In this document: in pieces, positions 56,400 through 64,000 of the stretch
Numbering within the stretch: the stretch's first letter is position 1
Layout of the letters: each line of letters begins with the position of its first letter
NCBI GenBank assembly: GCA_019671135.1
Contig: JAHRHY010000014.1
Location: 1,486,001-1,550,000 of the forward strand
Origin: Linnemannia hyalina
Lineage: Eukaryota; Mortierellomycota; Mortierellomycetes; Mortierellales; Mortierellaceae
Direction: 5' to 3'
Length of the DNA: 64,000 bases
Program-made: the position numbers and the translations under genes
The notes under the pieces: model-generated
The model's input: only the letters and a program-made list of their open reading frames with translations
What the model was told of the DNA's origin: nothing
Databases searched by the model: none

Positions 56400-56640
56400 A
56401 TGGCTCCTCTTCGGGAGCCTCCGATCCAATTCACCCGACGCGAATACTTGTTTGTGACAGCTTATCCGACATGCAGATCATGTCCGTCACCGTAGAAGTG
56501 TCTATGAAGGGTTGAGGTGGCGGTGAGATTATTTTGCAAGGGATTAAACGAGGCAGCGGCGACTGCATCCTTGCCCAGGTACGGGTGAAAGGGGTGGTTT
56601 GGTGCGTGTGCAGCGTGTGGTCATGGCCCCTAGTGATATA
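56400..56640 (+). pseudogene. internally deleted copy of the short zinc-finger gene
   Basis: The ATG at 56400 and the next ~35 bases match the start of the gene at 51009 (ATGGCTCCTCTTCG... versus ATGGCCTCTCATCG...). The sequence then jumps to the region of finger 2 (CGACATGCAGATCATG) and runs to the gene's end (GGGTGAAAGGGG...CAGCGTGTGG). About 390 bases are missing, including finger 1. The finger cysteines are lost through small changes, and the frame breaks at the TGA after GAAGGGT. Not expected to be functional. Confidence 0.8.
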
Positions 56641-57681
56641 GATTGCTGTTATTTTTTTGTCTTCTGCAACTGCTACACGAATCGACTAATAATTAAAATC
56701 ATAACGATGACAAATAAGGGAAATAGATCAGGGTGTGCCGTTCTCTTTTTCTCCTCTTTTCTCGCCCTGATGATGAGTGTCAGTTTATTCGCTCCTGAGT
56801 TTTCTTCTGTTCATTGCACCCGTCCCTTCTCCTCCCAGCTTGCATTTGTCTGTTGTTAGTCTGTCTATTGCTTGCTCGCTTATGCATTGTGCATCTTTGT
56901 TATTCTCTCCTTCCAAGCAATTAGATTTTTCCGTTTTCGCATGGCGGAATGACCAGCCAAAGGTTATATTCATTCTCTATTATTCTACTCAGTTGAACAA
57001 CTAATGATATACTCTTCTTCTTCGGTGCGAACTATACCATCACCTATCCCATCAACGACCATGCTCGTTTTCTAGTTCTATTACCACTTCTCTTATTTTC
57101 ATCCCCGTTGCGGTCCCTATGGTAGGGTCACAAATGAAAAATACCTATTATTGTTGATCCTACTCAGCCTCGGGCTGCTTCTGTCTGCTAACCTCCCAAG
57201 TCATCTCAGATATAGAAACGACCAATCAACGAAAAGGACAAGTCGAAGGACAGGAACATGGGCCCGTGCCGCAAAGTTATGCCATAGCTAGTTCAACGAT
57301 CAGTTCAGTTCAATTCAATCAATTCAATCAATTCAATTACATTACAAGGTTGGAGCTAGTGTCTGGTTCTTTGCCTTAACCGATGTTAGAAAGTGAGGGA
57401 CGAAAGAGTGTTTCAAGGCCCTTATTCTCATTCCCTCCTTTTTTTCCCGTTGCGAGTAAGGGTCCCGACAAATTTTTTGTTTGTTTGTGTGTGTGTGCTC
57501 TCACTCTGACTCTTCCCTATTTCACACTTACCAAAGATACCACTGCTCTGCCTTCTCTCACTCCTTCGCCTTTTCCATATCGAAAGGGAAACAGTGCAGT
57601 ACTTTTCACACCCATGTGTGTCTACCCCACCTTCTTTGCCTTGTGCCCTGAACACATATGTTTAACTCACTTACTCTCAAG
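56641..57681. other. spacer, no gene seen
   Basis: AT-rich spacer with a short CAATT repeat (57308-57338). It leads into the promoter of the next gene. No convincing ORF. Confidence 0.5.
57308..57338. repeat. AATTCAATC tandem repeat
   Basis: About three and a half copies of a nine-base unit (AATTCAATC). Confidence 0.8.
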
Positions 57682-57689
57682 TATAAATA
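57682..57689 (+). promoter_or_regulatory. TATA box of the long zinc-finger gene, copy 2
   Basis: TATAAATA lies 317 bases before the ATG at 58006, followed by a C/T-rich leader. Confidence 0.45.
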
Positions 57690-58005
57690 CTTGCGAATGA
57701 TGGCCCGCCCCGCCGCCCTTATTTCTGTTTGTCTTTTTATCCTAATGGTTTTCTAGACCGTCACTCTCCCTCCCACCTCCACACCACCTCTGTTCCTCAT
57801 TATTCACTCTCCCCATTTCCTTCCCTCTTCCTGCCTTCTATTATACTCCTTAGAGATTATTTAATGCCACATCCACCATCAATCCCACATCTTTACACTT
57901 CTAGATTAGCGCGACAAGAACTTCAACTACAGCCATTTGTGAACTTGTTCTCTCCTACCACCTTCCTCCCCATCCCCCTCACTCTGCCAGGACAAGAGCT
58001 TCTCA

Positions 58006-60030
58006 ATGGCTTTTCGGGATGGACTCAGGCTAAGGCCCAGTGGAAGTTTGAGGAGCACTGGTCACTCTCAAGAAGATGCGACCGACCCCTTTTCCACTCC
58101 TCACTCGAGCAACGACGGAATTCCGTACGAGTCGGACGTTGAGCTCATGGACGAGACGTCGTTCACTTTCGACAATCCTGATTTAGCAGATGTCGAATAC
58201 GGACACTCCGTACGAGTCACTGGACCCTTCCCCATCAACGACCACGATGGCAACGACAAACAGGAGATCACGGTTTCCACGGGGATTATGACCTGCATTC
58301 GCTCATTGGAGTGCCCGACGAGCTGGCACGGCGAAAAACTAGGGGAACCAAACCTGTTCTACCTCAAACAGGACGATCAAGGGTTCTACCAAACCGACCT
58401 CCTCGACACTACGACCATGCTTGTGGGCTTCGCTATCCACCAAACGATTGATTTTTATCTTAACGGGCCATTCAACGTTTACCGTCACGACAGCACAAAG
58501 TCCATCGAAGCGCTTGAAACGACAGTTGGTATCGGTAAGGGGAAAGTGGACTCTCTTCTGAACGACATGCCCGAGTCTGTGGTCCTTGTTCGTTGCGATT
58601 TACCGTTTTCTGAGTATCTGGGCAGCAGAGCCATCGGCAGGCACGTCGTCGTGGAGTACTTCCGTTACCCGCGGAAGCCACTGTGGAAGCACCGCGTCCG
58701 GAGCGCTCTGGTCCAGGATTCCGGTCCCTGGAACGGATCTCTTGCCGGAGAAAAATATGAGACTTTCCCCGACGAGTCTCCTGTCGAAAAGAATGATGTG
58801 GCTTTCACCAACGAGTCTCCTGCCCTGGTGGAGGATGAGGCTTTCTTCGATGGTTCTTTCCTCCACATTCCCCTCTGGAATGATTACGATGCCCAATTAC
58901 TCCAGGCCACTACAACGCCCTCCTTTGACGCCCTAAGGTTAAGAACTGAAGTCTCCTCTCCGCCATTTGATGATTCGATGGATTTCGATACACAGGCTCC
59001 CCCTACCCTGGACGGATCCAGGCATACCACCCCGGTACAGCCCGGTGACCTCGCCCATCCACCTGGTACGTTGTTTTTGCCTGGTACGCTCTCTTTGAGG
59101 CACTTTGAATATGACATCCACAACGTTAATTAATCCTTTGCAACGTGTGGTCCTCCTTCTTTTGCTTCTCCAGGCGCATGTCGCACTCTGGACCAGATCC
59201 AGTCGTTCGTTAACCCCGCAGACCTGACAATTGCGCTCACGCCTAGTTCCAGCCTTGATACCACCGACACCTCCTATCCCGACGACGATGGTGATTTATC
59301 CTCCGAGTCTATGGTCTCCGAAGGCGATAATGATCCCTTGACCGATTCAATGGATACGGACGACAATGGTTATCCCGCCACCGAGTTTATGGATAGCGAC
59401 ACCGATGAAGACGGCGACAACCGTTCTCTCCCCAACGTCACCAAGGCGTTTTACCTTGAGCGGGCGGAGGTCCACTATGGCGTCTACCCTGAGACCGAGT
59501 CTATCGCCAGCGAAACCAGTAACAACAATGGCAGTTCCTCCTCCTCAGCCGGTCCCAGCAGTCAAGACAATCAACCGCCAGTGCTCGACCGCAACACCTG
59601 CAAATCGGCGACAAACCTCAAGGGGGTCAGGATCACCAAAGCCAAGTCCAAGCCCGCAGAGACCAACAAGCCCAGGCCTGCAAGGAAGGCCGAGACCAAA
59701 CGTCCAAGGATATTCGAATGTCGAGTTCCCGGCTGTACCGAGGCATATACCACGCAATATAACTTAACCAACCACACGAACACGCAGCATGGCGACGTAT
59801 GTTACCGGTGCGACTTTTGTAACGAGCCCTTTAATCGATATGGCGACTGTTCTCGACACGAGGACGTCAAGCATCGGATGAAGAGATGGAAGTGCAAGTG
59901 GTGCCCACAGGAGTATACAAGGAAGCCATTCTCTAGTCAGCGAGATGGTTGTCCGAATGGGCGACCCCGACACTTCTTCAAGATCGTCATTCCTATACCC
60001 TTTCCTGAACTTTTCAAAGAGTCTTCTTAA
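58006..60030 (+). CDS. long protein with unrecognised N-terminal domain and zinc fingers, copy 2
   Basis: Two exons (58006-59065 and 59174-60030) join to 638 aa; the intron has the same position and phase as in copy 1. The N-terminal domain (about 68-240) shows the conserved series VRVTGP, SVVLVRCDLPF, HVVVEYFRYP, LWKHRVRSALVQ and PW. Three repeats of a DESP/NESP-type acidic unit follow (about 245-275), then DSMDFDTQ and the shared LDQIQSFVNPADLT. A basic stretch at 509-532 (KSKPAETNKPRPARKAETK) is a likely nuclear signal. Finger 1 (C536, C-x4-C-x12-H-x4-H) and finger 2 (C566, C-x2-C-x12-H-x4-H) are intact, and the third module (CKWCPQEYTRKP...GCP) lacks the histidines. Probable nuclear factor; role unknown. 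Confidence 0.82.
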
Positions 60031-61541
60031 ACAAGGCTGATGAATGGACCTTTCCTTCTTTTTACATCGTCTCGCCCTTTTCTTTTCTTTATATATATCG
60101 CACTCCAGTGGAACTATTTCGAACAAACATCATGCATTTTTTTCTTTTCTTTATATACCTTGTACAAAATTTATACCTAGCGTAGCAAAGGGAAATACAC
60201 ACGTATCATTGACCATAAAACAAAAAAGAATCCCGATATGCCTTTACCTTGTCCTCCAGATCCGTTTGTTGGTGGTGCTCCGATCTTTTTCAATCACTCT
60301 CTCTCTCCTTTGGTTTGTTTTGTTTTTTGTTTGTGTCCACGCAAAGAGGACGTTGTCCAAAACGGGACGAAATGTATTATTATTGCGTGTACTTCACCAC
60401 TGCTCTCTTTTTCCCTTTCTGTCGAGGCCCCTGTGCACCACGTTAATAACGAAGAAAAGAAAAGGACACATTAGTGTTTTTTTCTTCTTTCTTTCCTTCT
60501 TTCCTTCTTTCTTACCATCTTCCCTTCTTCCCATTCCACTTTCTCTCATCCTTCACTTGCAGGTCATCCTTTCTCTCATCCCTCTTGTCTCTGTCATCAT
60601 CTTTTCTCATGTTCTCTCGTCCTCATTCAGACTTTCACTCACTTACTCATTCTGCCTCCCCTCCTGCCACTTTTACGCTTGTTCTTTTTTGTCCGTTCAT
60701 CATGCTAACACTTACTAACCTGTCACTTTTTGTTAGTATTAGTTCGAAAGAGCACCAACCACCCGTGTGTCTCGCATTCCTGAGAAAATCGTTCGCCACG
60801 AATATTAATCACCCCCAACAGGATTACAGTCAGTCTCTCGAAAATTTTGCGTCTGTTCTCTTGTACCTTTCTGCAGCAAGAGACTTCTTGTACAGTCTCT
60901 TGAAGTACAATTGAAGATGATGGCGATCATTTACGTGAAAACGAACCATCGTTTGGAGGAAAGCATAGAATTCGTGTTTGACTATTGACATCTGACTATT
61001 AAAGACAAAAGAAAGAATAAAGATGATGACCATTTTTCTCGAAAATGAAAAACTCAGCTGTGAAGTGACGCAAAGGCGGTGTGAGCACCACAAGAACAGG
61101 CCTTACTCTACGCACTCTCTCCTCTTTGCATTTGTCCCTGCCTGCTCCATACATGCGAGTTATCTGGCGAAGGCCTTAATCTAACTCACTTTACCAACTA
61201 AAGTACTGGGCGTGGGGTACTTTCTTTACTTTTCAAGTTATCCGAATAATGCGCTTATAGGCCTGGGCCAAGGGACTGTGAAATTGATATGATTGATACC
61301 ACTATTATTGATATAGATGCATGCTGAGCATGAGTCCTCCAATGATACCAATAGACGCCCCTTTCTACGCCACCCTTCTTACTTTCTTCGCCAACTATCT
61401 CACCAATCTTCGTTACCGGTCTTCTTCGCCGGCCTTCTTCGCCAGTTTTTTTTAGCCCTCTTTTCCCCAACATTTTCTTTCAATTCCATTGTTCCATCTG
61501 TGGATTTGAACACGACACCTAGTTATCTTTTTTTTTTTTGG
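60031..61541. other. spacer, no gene seen
   Basis: Strong C/T-rich tracts (60290-60700) and AT-rich spacer. ORFs such as 60044-60718 are Phe/Ser/Leu runs of translated pyrimidines. Nothing called. Confidence 0.5.
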
Positions 61542-61549
61542 TATAAATA
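61542..61549 (+). promoter_or_regulatory. TATA box of the 61706 gene
   Basis: TATAAATA lies 164 bases before the ATG, in the same GTATAAATAC context as copy 2. Confidence 0.45.
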
Positions 61550-61705
61550 CATTAACGACCGACGGCGACGTTTTGGCTAACTACACTTTTTACGGGTTTG
61601 TTTGAGCTGGGCCAGTTTCGATGAACGTTCATATCTCCCCGCTTGCTAATACCCACACTCTTCTCTCGAACCATTTCAACAACCATATCATTACTAGACG
61701 GACAC

Positions 61706-62278
61706 ATGCAAGATACCAATCCATCCCTAGAAGACATTTCTCTTTTCAAATTTGAAAAATCGACTGTTGACGCAATGTTCGGCCGGACAAACTCCCGGCT
61801 TCAAGATCCAGACTATCCCATGATGCAGGGTTTCTTTGTTTCCTCGGCTTCTAGTTGTCCGATTATCTATCAGGCCCATGAAGACGCGTCTGATCCGCCA
61901 ATGTGGATCACTTCGGAACCGCTCCCAATATCTGTTTGCACGTTTGAGTTTGACCACAAAGCCGATCTTGCTTCCGATCCAATGGCTATTGACATTGACG
62001 ACGAGGACGCGTTGACTCATTCCGTAGCTTCCTTGGTCTCCCTGGCTTCCATGGATCTCGAGGATGGCGATCCATATCTTTCCAATGTCGGCACTCGTCA
62101 GGCATCGGAAGGATTTACTTCCACGGACCCTGGTTGCCCAAAGTCGCTCTTGATGGAGGACGACATGGCGGTGCATTTGCACGGACATAGGCCGATTACT
62201 TTTCCATGTACCATGTGCGGTTTGATCTACCCACGACAGAACGAGCTCATCCAGCATCAGAAAGAGTGCCTGGGGTAG
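61706..62278 (+). CDS. short protein with one C2HC-type finger
   Basis: A single-exon ORF of 190 aa. Residues 1-160 are acidic and unrecognised, with a PMAIDIDDED motif resembling the DLMDIDTQ and DSMDFDTQ motifs of the long genes. The end has one finger, C-x2-C-x12-H-x3-C (ITFPCTMCGLIYPRQNELIQ), that aligns with finger 2 of the 51009 gene (VTFPCTLCSSVFVRHADRIR). The preceding finger and the half-finger module are missing, and the stop comes two codons after the last Cys. A GTAGGT at the stop could be a donor for an unseen exon. The start at 61706 is the second Met; 61643 would add 21 leader-like residues. It may be a truncated relative still open for 190 codons. Confidence 0.6.
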   Translation: MQDTNPSLEDISLFKFEKSTVDAMFGRTNSRLQDPDYPMMQGFFVSSASSCPIIYQAHEDASDPPMWITSEPLPISVCTFEFDHKADLASDPMAIDIDDEDALTHSVASLVSLASMDLEDGDPYLSNVGTRQASEGFTSTDPGCPKSLLMEDDMAVHLHGHRPITFPCTMCGLIYPRQNELIQHQKECLG

Positions 62279-62957
62279 GTAATGGCTCATGGAAGTTGAG
62301 TCTTGCTGCCTGAGTTTCGTGAGATAGTTTTTATAATAATTTACAATACTTCATTAAAGAGAAAGTCACCATTATTGTTGCCATCGTTGCCTCTTGTTTT
62401 ATTTTTATTTTTTGGTTGTTGCTCGGTTCAATGTGGTTTCGTCTTGGCCCTTCGGTTCTCCGTTTGTTTGTTTGTTCGTTAGGTTGTTTGGTCGTTCGTA
62501 ACCGCCTTCTTGGCTGATTGCATTATGTTAGTTTTAGTGTCCATTCCAGGGAAGTTGTCACTTTTATCCACTCATTCGCCATGGTAAATACTGCGATGAA
62601 TCTATTTTAAAAAGGTCCGTTGAAATCAATTGCTTTCACTGGCAATGCAATAAAAAAAAGGAAAGGGGTGACAGGAGAGACTAAAGGCTGGGTTCTCGAG
62701 AGATATCTCACTGTGCATCAATGGCAAAGCACCTGTTTTCTCTGTCTAAAAGCAATGTTATCAGTAGAACATGGCGAATAACGACGTTTTTATTAGACTG
62801 GCAGAGTAGTGTGATAATCGATTTTTAATTACTGATTTCATCACCAAAACAGAAGGGATTAGTTCTTCGCCATCTTTGACTCGATTTTTTCTCTTTATTC
62901 TTTTTGAAGGGGCGGCGTGTAGTACTTTTTTTCCTATTCCATACTAAGGAACCCAGA
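62279..62957. other. spacer, no gene seen
   Basis: AT-rich sequence with TTTG repeats near 62465-62480; no ORF of note. Confidence 0.5.
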
Positions 62958-62965
62958 CATAAATA
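62958..62965 (+). promoter_or_regulatory. TATA-like box of the 63210 gene
   Basis: CATAAATA followed by a G run lies 245 bases before the ATG at 63210. Confidence 0.4.
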
Positions 62966-63209
62966 GGGGGGTCGCTTCCACTATTCTTCTCAATTTTTTA
63001 TCATACTCAAACATATCCATTCCATGCTCAATTGCTCCCCCTGCTTTGCTAAGCTGCTTCTCTGATTGCCTTTAAAACACACACCTCATGTACATCATTT
63101 CAACAACCTTCTACCTGAATCCTCCGTACCCTTCAGTCACTATCCTTTTCCACTCGTTACGCACCTCTTTCTTCTTTCCTGCATCCCGCTCAAACAGCTG
63201 AGGAGCAGC

Positions 63210-64000
63210 ATGGCGGGTACAAGCTGGAACCACCCTCATGAATCCGTCAACGAACTAATGGCGTCTGCCGAAAGAGGGTCTGTCGACGCCCATCCTACCT
63301 TTGGCTCAATCATCCGTGGACCATCCATCATTCCGTCTGGTCCATTTATGCCCGATATAGCTCCCATAAGTTTTGTCTCTGAGCCTGCCTCTTTGATGTC
63401 CTTGTCTGCCGCTCTCTCTTTTCCATCCACGTCTTGCTCGGACCCTCCATCTTCGATCCCGTATTCCCTTGTATCCCACGTTATCGGAACGTTTGCGGAA
63501 GTCACAGGCCCTTTCTTTGCTTACCCTCGCGCTGGTCGCTGTGAGGTGTACTCTTTGACTACTGGCAACATGGACTGCTTTCGCAATCCCACTTCGTTCT
63601 TCAAGTGGGTGGGCTTTCGGAACTGCGACCTGCGGGTCGAATACGTTGACAGGAACTTCCAATTTCCTCCTACCCCGGCTGGAACGTGCGCGAGGGAGAT
63701 AATGGCGCTCCGCAAGACCCTCCTCGACGCCCTTTACACCAACTACTCTGACCGACACACCACCGTCTCGATCAACACAGCCCTCAATCATAACCAGTCC
63801 GAGATCAACAGGCACCTGTTCTCCTACGCTTTGACCCTCTCCATCGTTCACATCATTTACGATTTCCCTTTTCTGGAGCGCCACTTTCGCGATGGCAAGG
63901 AGGTTGATGTCAAAGTGGTCGTAACCATCGAGTTTTACCAGGCGCCTTGGAGAACAGGAACTAGGCGATGGAATATCGGGGGTTCCTTGGACCACATGAG
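63210..64000 (+). CDS. long protein with unrecognised N-terminal domain, copy 3 (cut by window end)
   Basis: The plus frame from the ATG at 63210 is open to the window end, about 263 codons, with no stop. Residues 1-95 are Ser/Pro rich. Then comes the same domain as in copies 1 and 2, more divergent: VIGTFAEVTGPF, a CEVYSLTTGNMDC segment matching CQVYLGSEGNIAC of copy 1, and VVVTIEFYQAPWRTGTRRW matching VVEYFRSPWQPNWKHRVR. In place of the SVVLIRCDVPF segment there is a longer helical stretch. Zinc fingers, if present, would lie beyond the window. Minus-strand ORFs here (up to 229 aa) are shadows. Confidence 0.75.
   Translation, partial: MAGTSWNHPHESVNELMASAERGSVDAHPTFGSIIRGPSIIPSGPFMPDIAPISFVSEPASLMSLSAALSFPSTSCSDPPSSIPYSLVSHVIGTFAEVTGPFFAYPRAGRCEVYSLTTGNMDCFRNPTSFFKWVGFRNCDLRVEYVDRNFQFPPTPAGTCAREIMALRKTLLDALYTNYSDRHTTVSINTALNHNQSEINRHLFSYALTLSIVHIIYDFPFLERHFRDGKEVDVKVVVTIEFYQAPWRTGTRRWNIGGSLDHM

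Noticed and set aside
60044..60718. 224-aa plus-strand hydrophobic ORF that looks like a multi-pass membrane protein
   Set aside because: It is a translated C/T-rich tract (TTT, CTC, TCT runs); similar pseudo-membrane frames arise at every leader in the window.
61727..62290. 187-aa minus-strand ORF
   Set aside because: It is antisense to the one-finger gene at 61706, whose finger aligns with a paralogue in the cluster.
63306..63995. 229-aa minus-strand ORF at the right edge
   Set aside because: The plus strand is open from 63210 to the end and matches the domain of the two upstream paralogues; the minus frame shows no family features.

Overview
The window is fungal nuclear DNA. Genes are split by short GT–AG introns, leaders are long and C/T-rich, trinucleotide repeats are dense, and polyadenylation signals are of the AATAAA type. 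The recognisable proteins (F-actin capping protein beta, MAF1, uricase, a COQ11-like dehydrogenase, an alpha-arrestin, F-box/LRR proteins, a TKL-like kinase) fit an early-diverging fungus. Mucoromycota/Mortierellomycotina is my best guess from gene style; it is an inference, not a proof. I saw no rRNA or tRNA gene, CRISPR array or intact transposon.

Left part (0-25 kb) is gene-poor. It holds small single-exon orphan proteins (517, 2768, 10911, 21500), a seven-exon SAP-domain protein kinase (6507-8576), a decayed F-box/LRR pseudogene just downstream (8801-10441), and a three-finger C2H2 regulator on the minus strand (15756-17210). The rest is low-complexity spacer.

Middle part (25-48 kb) is mostly conserved core genes. 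Uricase and the COQ11-like gene are convergent. COQ11-like and MAF1 are divergent from a shared ~0.7 kb promoter. MAF1 is convergent with a very large four-exon alpha-arrestin (2025 aa). After two proline-rich orphan genes come the capping protein beta gene, whose first coding exon is only the ATG, and two tandem paralogues of a single-pass membrane protein with a Pro-rich N-terminus.

Right part (49-64 kb) is an accessory cluster entirely on the plus strand. Unit 1 is an F-box/LRR gene, a short C2H2 gene and a long gene with an unrecognised N-terminal domain plus C2H2-type fingers. Unit 2 repeats the same order, but its first two members are truncated pseudogenes and only the long gene is intact. 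Unit 3 holds a short one-finger gene and another long-type gene cut by the window edge. Most members have a TATA-like box and a pyrimidine-rich leader. The layout is best explained by serial tandem duplication of a three-gene block.

The main observations are: a kinase whose beta3 lysine is glycine while a lysine sits in the glycine loop, as in WNK kinases; a 24-nt in-frame microexon encoding that kinase's catalytic loop; the duplicated F-box/zinc-finger block with its undescribed domain family; and the ATG-only exon of the capping protein gene.
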